Assembly (NCBI GenBank): GCA_963780825.1
Contig: CAWADL010000005.1
Span: 62,001 to 126,000 of the forward strand
Origin: Roseiarcus sp963780825
Lineage (GTDB): Bacteria > Pseudomonadota > Alphaproteobacteria > Rhizobiales > Beijerinckiaceae
DNA: 64,000 nt
Direction: 5' to 3'
Notes under the pieces: generated by a model
Told to the model about the DNA's origin: nothing
The model's database searches: none
The model's input: the letters and a program-made list of their open reading frames with translations, nothing else
Shown here: positions 17,910 through 27,778 of the stretch, one piece after another
Position numbering within the stretch: the stretch's first letter is position 1
Layout of the letters: every line of letters begins with the position of its first letter
Position numbers and translations under genes: made by a program

Positions 17910-19442
17910 ATGACGCTCACTAAGAGCCTGCTTCTGGGATCGGCCGCCGGCCTTGTGGCCGTCGCCAGCGCCCAGGCCGCAGACCTGCCCACCAGAAAGG
18001 GCCCGGTTGCGGTTGAATATGTCCGTGTTTGCTCGATCACCGTCGCGGGCGCGCCCGTCGTCGGCTTCGTTCTGCCCGGCTCCGACACCTGCTTCAAGAT
18101 CTCCGGTTACGTCACCGGCCAGGTCGAGGGCGGCAATCTGAAGACGCAGTACGGCTTCTCCCTCTCCCGCGGCTATGATGGTAGGAAGAGCGTCGACACG
18201 CTCTATCAGACCATTACCCCGTACGGCGGTGAAGCTCGTGACGCGTTCGGCATGTCCACCCGCTACAATCTGACGGTCGACGCGGTCTCCAATACGGCCT
18301 ACGGCCCGTTGGTTGCCCATGGCGAATATCAGTTCAACTTCGGTAGCGGCTTCGACAACGTGAACGCGGGTTCGGACGGCGGCATCAACCGCGCGTACGT
18401 GACCTGGGCTGGTATCACAGCCGGTAAGATCAACTCGTTCTTCTCGTTCACGGGCGGCGGTCTGGCTTGGGCGAACTTCTTCTCCCCCGACCGTAAGGGC
18501 TTCAACCAGCCTGACGTGTTGGCCTATACCGCCAGCTTCGGCGGCGGCTTCTCGGCCACGATCTCGGTCGAGAGCAACGAGGCGGCCTGGTCCGGCGTTT
18601 CGAACTGCAGCGGCGGCAGCGCCGGCACCTCTTCGGCCGGCTTCGGTCCGAACAGCGGCTACAATGGCTGCGGCGTCTACTACGCCGGCGGTTCGAACAT
18701 GGGCTTCCTGGGTTCGGCGTCGCAGGACGGCGAGCGCATTCCTGACATCGTCGGTTCTATCGACGTCAAGCAGGCTTGGGGCACGGCGCACTTGGCCGGC
18801 GTTCTCCATGAAGTTCGTGGCTCGGGCAGCTACGGCGGCTACTACGATGGCGAAGAGGACTACTACTCCTCTTACAACACCAGCATCGACAAGTTCGGTT
18901 ACGCCGTCGATGCAGGCGTGTCGTTCAACATCCCGCAGCTCGCGGGCAGCGTTGTCGGCATCACCGGTGTGTATTCCCAGAATGCCTCTTGGTACTCCGG
19001 TATTCCGGACGGCATGTGGGGTGAAAACGGCCAGGTCAACGGAAACGGCATTCCGATGGCGATCGGCGACGCTTACCTGAACTCGGATGGCAGCTGGGCC
19101 ACCCCGACCGCTTGGTCGGTTACCGGCTGGGCCGCTTTCCAGGTTAGCCCGCAAGTCAACCTCGGGATCGAAGGTTCGTATGGCGAAGTCAGCTGGGGTG
19201 GAACGGGCGCGGGCACTTCGCCGCTCTATAACTCCCGCAGCTGGTTGATCGGCGGCATCGCTCACTACGATCCGGTCAAGAACCTCGACTTCGAGTTCGA
19301 GCTTCTCTACCAGGATACGAAGAACGACCAGCCGACGGCTTACTATCCGGGTAGCTCGTACTACAACAGTGGCTACACCAACAGCTGGAAGGGCGATGCC
19401 GACGGCTTTGCGGCTCGCTTCGAAGTCACCCGCTCGTTCTGA
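17910..19442 (+). CDS. Rhizobial-type outer-membrane porin, copy 2
   Basis: A tandem paralogue of the gene at 15651, the same 510 residues long, with identical signal peptide and C-terminus. Counted differences include KDQYGF to KTQYGF, DAYGMSMR to DAFGMSTR, ENNEPAVSG to ESNEAAWSG, EEGYY to EEDYY and TGSYSQ to TGVYSQ. Several lie in what would be surface loops, which may tune pore or phage-receptor properties. Similarity starts at the ATG and stops at the TGA, pointing to gene conversion confined to the coding region. A strong terminator follows. Confidence 0.93.
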   Translation: MTLTKSLLLGSAAGLVAVASAQAADLPTRKGPVAVEYVRVCSITVAGAPVVGFVLPGSDTCFKISGYVTGQVEGGNLKTQYGFSLSRGYDGRKSVDTLYQTITPYGGEARDAFGMSTRYNLTVDAVSNTAYGPLVAHGEYQFNFGSGFDNVNAGSDGGINRAYVTWAGITAGKINSFFSFTGGGLAWANFFSPDRKGFNQPDVLAYTASFGGGFSATISVESNEAAWSGVSNCSGGSAGTSSAGFGPNSGYNGCGVYYAGGSNMGFLGSASQDGERIPDIVGSIDVKQAWGTAHLAGVLHEVRGSGSYGGYYDGEEDYYSSYNTSIDKFGYAVDAGVSFNIPQLAGSVVGITGVYSQNASWYSGIPDGMWGENGQVNGNGIPMAIGDAYLNSDGSWATPTAWSVTGWAAFQVSPQVNLGIEGSYGEVSWGGTGAGTSPLYNSRSWLIGGIAHYDPVKNLDFEFELLYQDTKNDQPTAYYPGSSYYNSGYTNSWKGDADGFAARFEVTRSF

Positions 19443-19466
19443 TCGGTTGATCAACGTCTAATCGCG

Positions 19467-19496
19467 ACCCCGAGGCGAAAGCCTCGGGGTTTTTTA
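19467..19496 (+). terminator. Intrinsic terminator of porin copy 2
   Basis: ACCCCGAGGC, GAAA tetraloop, GCCTCGGGGT, then TTTTTT: a 10-bp stem with a stable loop and T tract, 24 bases past the stop. Confidence 0.95.
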
Positions 19497-19605
19497 TGGA
19501 CCGTCGTGTCCGCGCCAACGTTCGGAAACTCGCCGAGCCTCCCGTGTTTGACGTGAAGCGCTTCGCGGGATAGGTTCCTCTTCTGTTCTCACAGAGGGAG
19601 GCGGC

Positions 19606-20070
19606 ATGACCAGGTTGGACGGCGGTTGCGCTTGCGGGCGCGTGCGCTATGGCCTCACCTCGGCGCCGCTCTTCGTCCACTGCTGCCATTGCCTACGCTG
19701 TCAGCGCGAGACAGGCAGCGCGTTCGTGCTGAACGCGCTCATCGAGAGCGCGCGGCTTGATTTCACGAGCGCGGCGCCCGTTCCCGTCGGCGTTCCCACG
19801 GACAGCGGCCAATCGCATCGAATTTTCCGCTGCGAGACTTGTGAGACCGCCGTTTGCAGCGAATACGGCGGCGTCGAGAAACTTCGATTCGTTCGGGTCG
19901 GCACGCTCGATGCGCCGCATGCGCTGACGCCCGACGTCCACATCCACACGCGCTCGAAGGTTCCGTGGATCACGCTCCCGGCCAGCGTCCCGTCGTTCGA
20001 AGCCTATTATGACTCAAAGACGCTCTGGCCCGCGGAAAGTCTCAGACGCCGCGCCGCCATCTTCGCCTGA
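19606..20070 (+). CDS. GFA/CENP-V-family zinc protein
   Basis: A 154-residue member of the family of glutathione-dependent formaldehyde-activating enzymes. Zinc-binding cysteines are seen in GGCACGRVRYGL, HCCHCLRCQRETGSAF and RCETCETAVCSEYGG, in the family's order. Some members help glutathione react with formaldehyde; most have no proven activity. The start follows AGAGGGAGGCGGC. It stands alone between the porins and a convergent outer-membrane gene, so context adds nothing. Confidence 0.85.
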   Translation: MTRLDGGCACGRVRYGLTSAPLFVHCCHCLRCQRETGSAFVLNALIESARLDFTSAAPVPVGVPTDSGQSHRIFRCETCETAVCSEYGGVEKLRFVRVGTLDAPHALTPDVHIHTRSKVPWITLPASVPSFEAYYDSKTLWPAESLRRRAAIFA

Positions 20071-20109
20071 CGCGCCCTGGGACCGCGTGCTAAACGCCCG
20101 CAGAAAACC

Positions 20110-20679
20110 CTAAAACCCGCCATCCGGCCCGTTCACCACCCCGGCGGAGACCCCGATCGTCACATTATTGGTGACGTGGAAGTCGACCCCCGCGCCGAGC
20201 GCGGTCACCGTCCGCAAACCGCCGGGGCCATAGAACAGCCCGTTGATCGTCGCATCCGCGTTGGGAAGGCTGGAATTGAACGCCGTTGCGTGGGCGATTC
20301 CGCCGCCCGCGTAGAGATAGGGGGTTACGCGACCGAAATCGTAGCCGAGCTTCACGTTGGTCATCGCATAGTCGAAGCCGTGGAAGCGGCCGCTCGACGT
20401 CGGGAATGGCGCATACCCTGTGTCGAAATTGACGCCAAGCACGAGATGGTTCTCGAACGTCTTGTCGTAGCCGACAAACACGTCGCCGCCGAACTGGCCC
20501 TTCTGTCCCTTGGCGGCGGCAAACGTCACCCCCGTCCCGACATACATCCCGTTCCAGATCGACGGCTCGGGATGCGGATCGATCGTCACAGGCGGAATTG
20601 TCAGCGAGTCGCCGGCACTGGCCGCGGAGACAAATCCGACGAGTCCGAAGAACGCCAGCAGAATGGATGCGCTTTTCAT
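20110..20679 (-). CDS. Small outer-membrane beta-barrel protein
   Basis: A 189-residue product with a signal peptide (MKSASILLAFFGLVGFVSAA, cut near ASAG). The mature part resembles the eight-stranded OmpA-like/Opa-type barrels of rhizobia: WNGMYVGTGVTFAAAKGQ, GGDVFVGYDKTFENHLVLGV, NVKLGYDFGRVTPYLYAGGG and a final phenylalanine. The start at 20679 was chosen because it begins the signal peptide; the frame is open for 36 more codons without any. Specific function unknown. Confidence 0.8.
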   Translation of the reverse strand: MKSASILLAFFGLVGFVSAASAGDSLTIPPVTIDPHPEPSIWNGMYVGTGVTFAAAKGQKGQFGGDVFVGYDKTFENHLVLGVNFDTGYAPFPTSSGRFHGFDYAMTNVKLGYDFGRVTPYLYAGGGIAHATAFNSSLPNADATINGLFYGPGGLRTVTALGAGVDFHVTNNVTIGVSAGVVNGPDGGF

Positions 20680-20737
20680 GCGCGGCGGACTATAGCATAT
20701 CAACCTTGCGACAAACTCCCCCGCCCCTTGAGGACAC

Positions 20738-21433
20738 ATGGTCGATCTCAGCGTCTTCCCGATCAACCGGAAATGGCCGGCGACCAAGCCAGATCACCTG
20801 CAGCTCTACAGTTTTCCGACGCCGAACGGCGTCAAGGTCTCAATCATGCTGGAGGAGGTCGGCCTCCCGTACGAGCCGCACAAGATAAACATCGGCGCCA
20901 ATGAAAGCTGGACGCCGGAATTCCTGTCGCTGAATCCCAATGGGAAGATCCCAGCGATCATCGATCCCGAGGGGCCGGACGGCAAACCGCTGGCGATGTT
21001 CGAGTCCGGGGCGATCCTCGTCTATCTCGCGGAGAAAACCGGCAAGCTGCTGCCTACCGGCGCCGCGCGCTACGAGACGCTCGGCTGGGTGTTTTTCCAG
21101 ATGGCCGCGATAGGCCCGATGTTCGGACAGGTCGGCTTCTTCCACAAATTCGCGGGCCGCGAATACCAGGACAAGCGTCCCCTCGATCGATACGTCAAGG
21201 AATCGACGCGGCTCATCGCCGTGCTGGAAAGCCGTCTCGCCGACCGGCGCTGGATCATGGGCGACGACTACACGATCGCCGACGTGGCGACTTTCGGCTG
21301 GATTCGCAACCTCATCGGTTTCTATGGCGCCGGCGATCTCGTGGATTGGCAAGCCTTCGAGCACGTCCCGCGCTGGCTCGAAGCTGGCCTCGCCCGTCCG
21401 GCCGTCCAGCGAGGACTGTCTATCCCGAGCTAA
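20738..21433 (+). CDS. Glutathione S-transferase family protein, YghU/Nu-class-like
   Basis: A 231-residue cytosolic GST. The thioredoxin-like N-terminal domain (HLQLYSFPTPNGVKVSIMLE) has the Thr-Pro-Asn-Gly turn of the Nu class, GKIPAII with the cis-proline, and MFESGAILVYLAEKTGKLLP with the glutathione-binding ES. The helical C-terminal domain includes RRWIMGDDYTIADVATFGWI. E. coli YghU and YfcG act as disulfide-bond reductases on glutathionylated substrates; a similar role is likely but not shown. The gene is intact. Confidence 0.87.
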   Translation: MVDLSVFPINRKWPATKPDHLQLYSFPTPNGVKVSIMLEEVGLPYEPHKINIGANESWTPEFLSLNPNGKIPAIIDPEGPDGKPLAMFESGAILVYLAEKTGKLLPTGAARYETLGWVFFQMAAIGPMFGQVGFFHKFAGREYQDKRPLDRYVKESTRLIAVLESRLADRRWIMGDDYTIADVATFGWIRNLIGFYGAGDLVDWQAFEHVPRWLEAGLARPAVQRGLSIPS

Positions 21434-21510
21434 GCGCCCGGAAACCACTCGCCGCCGCATTGCGTACATGTTGAGGCCAACTTGGATTCCCAACTCAGCA
21501 AATACGGGTT

Positions 21511-23286
21511 ATGGGAACCGCTCGATCCATCGCGAGGCGCTCCGTGCCGTTGTTGAAATCCGCCGTTCGCGCCGCCCTTGTCGCGCCGCTTCTATTTGCA
21601 GCACCGGCTTTGGCTGCGACCCCGGATCCGTCGCGTTTCCACATCGCCACCACCGAGCCCGGCAACTATCTCTCCGCGATCGTCGCGAGCGCCGACCGCG
21701 ATACCGAAGGCGCGGCGGTCTATTTCCGCGAGGCGTTGCGCGCCGATCCGCGTAATCTCGACCTGGTCGAGCGGGCGTTCGCGGCAACGCTCGCCAACGG
21801 CGACGCGCGCGAGTCCTTCGGTCTTGCAGACCGGCTCGCGGCTCGCGATTCCGGCAACTCGCTGGCGCGGCTGGCGCTTGGCGCCCGCGCGTTCATCAAC
21901 GGCCAATATCCCGCGGCGCGCGCGCAAATCGCGGCGGGAGACGCGGGCAAGGCGCGCGACGTCACGTCCTTATTGCTGACCGCTTGGGCTTACGCCGGCG
22001 CCGGCGATCTCAGACATGCGCTCGAAACGGTCGACAAGATCAGCGACGCGAACGTCGCCGTGTTCCGCGATTACCACGCGGCGCTCATCTCCGACGCGCT
22101 CGGTGATCCCGCCGAGGCGCTTCGGCGCTACAAGCTCGCCTACGCCAAGGATTCGCAGACGCTCAGGCTGGTCGACGCCTACGGCCGTTTCCTGGCGCGG
22201 CAGAAAGACATCGCCGGCGCCAAGGCGATCTACGCCGATTTTTCGTCGAAGAACCCTGATCATCCCGTCGTGAAGGCCGCGCTGGCGGAAATCGACTCCG
22301 GCAAGCCGGTGACGGCCGTCGTGCGCAACGCCAAGGAGGGCGCGGCGGAGGCGCTTTACGGGCTCGGCGGCGCCGGCACCCGGCAGGGCGACGAACTCGC
22401 CTCGCTGATTTATCTGCGTCTTGCGCTTGCGCTGCGGCCCGACCACGATTTCGCTCTGGTCAGCGTCGCCAACCTGCTCGCCGACATGAAGCGCGGCGGC
22501 CAGGCGATCGAGGCTTATCTCGCCGTGCCGAAGTCCTCGCCGCTTTCCGAGAGCGCGCGCATCCAGGCGGCGATCGAATACGACGGCCAGGAGCAGACGC
22601 AACAAGGCTTGGCGCTGTTGCGCGAGGTGGTCACCGAACGCCCCGACGATCCGGAAGCCTGGAGCGCGCTGGGCACGTTGCAGCGCTCGGCCAAGGATTT
22701 CGCCGGCGCGGCGGAGTCCTACGACAAGGCGATCGCCAAACTCCCGGCGCCCGACAAGGCGCATTGGGTGCTCTTCTATTTCCGCGGCATTTGCTACGAA
22801 CGCACCAAGCAGTGGCCGAAGGCGGAGGCCGATTTCAAACAGGCGCTCGTGCTGTTTCCCGACGAGCCGCTGGTCTTGAACTATCTCGGCTATTCGTGGG
22901 TCGACCAGGGCGTCAATCTCGACGAAGCGTTCAAGATGCTGCGCCGCGCCGTCGACCTGAAACCGACCGATGGATATATCGTCGACAGCCTGGGCTGGGC
23001 CAACTTCAAGCTCGGGCATTACGACGAGGCCACTCGGGAGCTCGAGCGGGCCGTGGAGCTGAAGCCCGTCGATCCGGTCGTCAACGACCACCTCGGCGAC
23101 GCTTATTGGCGGGTCGATCGCAAGACCGAGGCGCATTTCCAATGGAACCACGCGCGCGATTTCGGGCCGGAGCCTGACGAGCTGCCGCGGATTCTCGAGA
23201 AGATCAAAAACGGTCTGCCCGACGGCACTTCCGGGCCGGAGGCAGGCGCGAGCCCTAGCCCGGCGCCGACGAAGACCGGGGGGTAG
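21511..23286 (+). CDS. Exported tetratricopeptide-repeat protein
   Basis: A 591-residue protein made mainly of TPR helices. A signal peptide precedes residue 35 (VRAALVAPLLFAAPALAATP); a GTG at 21544 (MPLLKSAVRAALV) is a plausible alternative start and gives a cleaner signal. Repeats are clear at about 370-560, for example AWSALGTLQRSAKDFAGAAE, NYLGYSWVDQGVNLDEAFKM and DSLGWANFKLGHYDEATREL. The Pro/Ser/Ala tail is low complexity. It ends 14 bases before ispE, a pairing common in alphaproteobacteria, where the TPR protein is of unknown function. Confidence 0.85.
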   Translation: MGTARSIARRSVPLLKSAVRAALVAPLLFAAPALAATPDPSRFHIATTEPGNYLSAIVASADRDTEGAAVYFREALRADPRNLDLVERAFAATLANGDARESFGLADRLAARDSGNSLARLALGARAFINGQYPAARAQIAAGDAGKARDVTSLLLTAWAYAGAGDLRHALETVDKISDANVAVFRDYHAALISDALGDPAEALRRYKLAYAKDSQTLRLVDAYGRFLARQKDIAGAKAIYADFSSKNPDHPVVKAALAEIDSGKPVTAVVRNAKEGAAEALYGLGGAGTRQGDELASLIYLRLALALRPDHDFALVSVANLLADMKRGGQAIEAYLAVPKSSPLSESARIQAAIEYDGQEQTQQGLALLREVVTERPDDPEAWSALGTLQRSAKDFAGAAESYDKAIAKLPAPDKAHWVLFYFRGICYERTKQWPKAEADFKQALVLFPDEPLVLNYLGYSWVDQGVNLDEAFKMLRRAVDLKPTDGYIVDSLGWANFKLGHYDEATRELERAVELKPVDPVVNDHLGDAYWRVDRKTEAHFQWNHARDFGPEPDELPRILEKIKNGLPDGTSGPEAGASPSPAPTKTGG

Positions 23287-23300
23287 GGCGACGCGGCGCC

Positions 23301-24162
23301 ATGACGGTCACGCTCTGGCGCGCCCCCGCCAAAGTTAATCTGACGCTGCACATTCTCGGGCGGCGAGACGACGGTTACCACGAGCTCGACAGTATTGTCG
23401 CCTTCGCGGGCGTCGGCGATCGCCTGCGTTTCGATCCAGAGGCGCCGCTCGGGCTCGAAGTGATCGGGTCCGACCGCCGACGCCGCCGGACCGAACGACG
23501 ACAATCTTGTGCAGCGCGCCGCCCGGGCGCTCGGCGAGCGCGTGCCGGGTTTGCGGTTCGGGCGGTTCACGCTGATCAAGCATCTGCCTGTCGCCGCCGG
23601 CCTCGGCGGCGGCTCATCCGATGCGGCGGCGGCGCTGCGGGCGCTTGCGCACGCCAACAATCTTGCCGCGGACGATCCGCGGCTTGCGGACGCCGCGCGC
23701 GCGACAGGCGCTGATGTTTCGGTTTGTCTCGATCCGCGCGCCCGACGCATGGAGGGGATCGGTGACCGGGTTGGAGCGCCGCTCGATCTTCAGGCGATTC
23801 CGGCCGTGCTCGTCAATCCTAGAGTCGCCTCGCCGACGCCTCCGGTGTTTGCCGGCTTGAGCTTGGCGAAGGGCCAATCCTCGGGTCACGCGCGATTTTC
23901 CGAGCCGCTGGCGCCCGAACCGGTGCAAGCGCTGGCGCGCGGACGCAACGACATGCAAGCGAGCGCGGAACGACTGACGCCGGCGATTTCGGAGGCGGTT
24001 GCCGTGCTGGGAGAGGCTGGCGCGGCGCGACTTGTTCGAATGTCGGGGTCGGGCGCCACATGCTTCGCGCTCTACCGCGACCGTCATGAGGCCGCCCGAG
24101 CGGCTAGACGCGTGCGGGCGGCGCGGCCGGGCTGGTGGGTGCGGGCAACCTGGCTGCGCTGA
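23301..24162 (+). CDS. ispE: 4-diphosphocytidyl-2-C-methyl-D-erythritol kinase, one frameshift
   Basis: IspE phosphorylates CDP-methylerythritol in the MEP route to isoprenoids; ispG of the same pathway is at 34305. The N-terminus APAKVNLTLHILGRRDDGYH is a family signature, and the GHMP ATP-binding loop is LPVAAGLGGGSSDAAAALRA, followed by VRMSGSGATCFALY near the C-terminus. The two halves are in different frames; one extra base at about 23466-23470 (GATCGGGTCC) explains this and restores a 286-residue enzyme of normal length. The enzyme is essential, so a sequence error is the likely cause. Confidence 0.9.
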
Positions 24163-24179
24163 CCTAGCTTCAGCCCGTT

Positions 24180-24444
24180 TCCGTTGTGGTGAGCGCTAGG
24201 CGTGCTGCTGCTGTGCCGGAATGCCAACTGCATATTGCATTGCGGTCGTAATAAGTTGATCAACTCCCATTATTACTGCCAATGTATACTTATTCGATAT
24301 ACATCTTACGCAACGTCAGGTAAAAATCAAATATTATACGGAGTTTTTGATCAGTAATTTGCTATATATAGAGTATTTACTTAAGACATTATTCAATCAT
24401 GCCTGGATATGAGTAGGCAAGTTACCTACTCAAGGGCAAATTTC
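24180..24444. promoter_or_regulatory. AT-rich upstream region of the TadG-like gene
   Basis: About 180 bases (24230-24410) are strikingly AT-rich in a GC-rich genome, with TTGATCAACT, TTATACGGAGTTTTTGATCA and TATATATAGAGTATTTAC. No gene is present. It probably holds the promoter of the next gene and may mark foreign DNA or a silencer-bound site. Confidence 0.5.
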
Positions 24445-25915
24445 ATGAGCGTTTGGTTGGTCCGTAAGACCAGCGGACTCTTGCGGCGTTGGCAAGACCG
24501 CAAGAACTCCGGCAATGTCGCCGTCACCTTTGCGCTCATCGCGCCTGTGCTTTTGATCGTGACCACGATCGCCATCGACTTCGGCTACGCGACCACGGTG
24601 AAAAAGCGGCTCGACGCCGCCGCAGACGCCGCCGCGCTCAGCGCTTTGACGCCGACGATGCTGCAGCAGTCGGACGCGGTCGCCCAAGCCGCCGCGACCG
24701 CGATGTTCAACGCGCGCGCGGCCGGGATCAGCACTCTGGCCCCCGGTCAGACCGTCGTCTCGGTCGTGATTACGCATCCCAACAATAGCGGCCTCGTTCG
24801 CCAGGCCACGGTGACCTACACCGCGCAGGCCAATGCGATCTTTTCAAACCCGTTGAAGGCGTCGACCGTCGGCGTCGGCGGGACGGCGACCGCGCGGGCG
24901 TCTATCCCCCCCAACATCGACTTCTATCTGTTGCTGGACAATTCGCCCTCGATGTCGCTGCCGGCGACGAGCGCCGGGGTGACACAGATGCAGAATCTGA
25001 CCGTCAAACAAGCCAGCGGCGCCGGCTGCGCCTTCGCCTGCCATCAGGCCAGCACCAACAACGGCGACACGGCGGGCAATCCCTGCTCCGACGGAAGCGC
25101 GCCTACCCAAAGCTCAGGCGCCTACTGCGCTTCGAAGAACGTCCGCCGGGCAAGCCATCACCCAAATCGACAACTACGCGCTGGCGCGCAAGAACAACAT
25201 AAGCTTGAAGCTGGACGAGCTTTCGAGCGGTGTTACGCAACTCACGCAGGTTGCCAGCAAATATCAAAGCTCCGCCGTGTGGGCGACGCCGCCGCAATAT
25301 CGGTTTGCCGCCTATCAAATGGACACGCTGTGGCAGGTCGGCGCGACCAACAATCTCCTGATGGGCCTGACCTCCAACTATGTCAGCGCTTGGACCTCAT
25401 CCTCCGTGAATTTTGGGGTGATGGAGATGTACGCCAACAGCGTCGGTTGCGCCAACGCCGCCTGCACGTCGGGCGTCTCCTTCAACGACGTCGCGACCAA
25501 CTACGACGTCGCCATGAGCAGCATCAATGCGACCATGCCGACCCCCGGCGGGGGCAGCAACCTGAACGGCGACACGCCACAAGAGGTCCTGTTCTTCGTC
25601 ACCGACGGCGTCGAGGACGAGCAGAACATCGTCAGGCTTATTCAGCCGATCAACGCCGGGCTGTCGACCAACTATTGCACGCTCATCAAGGCGCGCGGCA
25701 TCAAGATCGCCGTGCTCTACACCGCTTATCTGCCGGTGCCGGCGAATTCCTTCTACATGACCTATGTCGCGCCGATTCAGGCGAACCTGGGCCCCGCCCT
25801 GCAGGCCTGCGCGTCGCCCGGCCTTTACTATCAGGCGGCGATCGGCGCCAATCTCGGCACGGCGCTCTCAACGCTGTTCCAAGCCGCCGTGCAAAGCGCA
25901 GCGCTGTCGAACTGA
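24445..25915 (+). CDS. TadE/TadG-like pilus-assembly protein with a vWA domain, one frameshift
   Basis: The N-terminus has the TadE/G pilin-like segment: a basic stretch, then GNVAVTFALIAPVLLIVTTI and DAAADAAALSAL. A von Willebrand A domain follows with the MIDAS-like DNSPSMS near residue 160 and continues after the break with VLFFVTDGVEDEQNIV. One extra base at about 25140-25145 (AACGTCCGCC) separates the halves; corrected, the product is 489 residues. ATG 24445 fits the family better than one at 24409. No other tad/cpa genes are nearby, so it is an orphan and its role in Flp pilus assembly or adhesion is only inferred. Confidence 0.78.
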
Positions 25916-25917
25916 GG

Positions 25918-26357
25918 CTGTAGCCGCGGTCGTTGACCGCGGTGGTTGTGAGATCGAAGCGCATGCTCACATCACGCGGCCGCGGGTGAAGCACGACGGC
26001 TGCGGACTCCCTCTCCCCGCGCGTCGCACCACGTAGCGTGCCCCATCCACGCAACAGCGGGGAGAGGGCTGGGGTGAGGGGCGAGCCGCTTGGACGCGCG
26101 TTCCCAATCATCGCGCACTGCATCAAGCTAGAAGACTTAGGGAAAACGCTAGCTTATTTCGTGCAATCAAACTTAGCTGAGCCCGCGCACCTTTCGGGAA
26201 AGCGCAGGTTGAAGTGGCGCGCCCCTCACCCAAACCTCTCCCCGCTGCTAGACTGATGTGGCGCGCTACGTCGTGCGACACGCGGGGAGAGGGGTCCCCA
26301 GCCGTTGTGCTATGCAATGTGGCCGCCTAGCTAGGTCTGGAGACCGCGGCTACAGCT
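25918..26357. repeat. Composite repeat: family B element interrupted by a 320-bp inverted-repeat element
   Basis: The outer arms are family B (CTGTAGCCGCGGTCGTTGAC at 25919 and GGAGACCGCGGCTACAG at 26338). Between them, 25991-26310 is bounded by imperfect inverted arms of about 95 bp (GCACGACGGCTG with CTCTCCCCGCG, inverted as CGCGGGGAGAG with CAGCCGTTGTGC) around 130 bases that include an AT-rich core. It fills the gap between the TadG-like gene and tesA; no gene is seen. Confidence 0.75.
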
Positions 26358-26365
26358 GCGTCCTG

Positions 26366-27014
26366 CTATTTCACCTTGGTCAGCAACGCCTCCACCGCGG
26401 GCAGCATCCGCGCGACGATGATCTTCACGCCCTCGGCGTTCGGATGCAGCCCGTCGGGTTGGTTGAGCTTCGGATCAGCGGCGACGCCGTCGAGGAAGAA
26501 CGGATAGAGCGCGACGCCGTACCGCCGCGCCAGATCAGGAAACAGCTGGTCGTAAGCGCCGCGATAGTCCGGCCCCAAATTAGGAGCGGCTTTCATGCCG
26601 GCGAGCAGCGTGGGAATACCGCCCTGACGCGCCTTCTCCAATATCGCCGATAGCGCCTGTTTGGCGCCGTCCACGGCCATGCCGCGCAGCATGTTATTGG
26701 CGCCGAGTTCGACGATCAGCGCGTCCGTCCCCTGGGGCACGCTCCAATCGAAGCGAGCCAGCCCATCCTCGGCCGTGTCCCCGGAGACGCCGGCGTTGAC
26801 GACTTTCACGTCGTAGCCCGCGCTCTTCAGCGCGCGCTCCAGCACTTCCGGGAAGCGCACGCCCGCTTTCAGACCATAGCCGGCGGTGAGGCTGTCGCCG
26901 AAGGCGACGAGCTGTATCGTCCGGGCGTCGGCGGTCGCAAGCGCGCCGAAAAACGCCAGCGCCTGGACGATGGCGCGAAAAATCCCATATGTCGCAGGCC
27001 TCACTGAGTCGCTC

Positions 27015-27016
<2 letters not shown>
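26366..27016 (-). CDS. tesA: TesA-type SGNH arylesterase/lysophospholipase
   Basis: A periplasmic GDSL (SGNH) hydrolase that acts on thioesters and esters. The 216-residue product has a hydrophobic export signal (AIVQALAFFGALATADA), block I VAFGDSLTAGYGL with the catalytic Ser, block II NAGVSGDTAEDGLAR, block III IVELGANNMLRG and the Asp-His pair in PDGLHPNAEGV. The start codon at 27016 overlaps, on the other strand, the start of ybbA. This tesA / ybbA-ybbP divergent layout is conserved in proteobacteria, E. coli included, which supports all three names. Confidence 0.9.

Positions 27017-27774
<758 letters not shown>

Positions 27775-27778
<4 letters not shown>

Noticed and set aside
23509..24162. 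A separate short kinase gene downstream of a truncated ispE
   Set aside because: The two parts join into one normal-length IspE when a single base is removed, so they are one gene.
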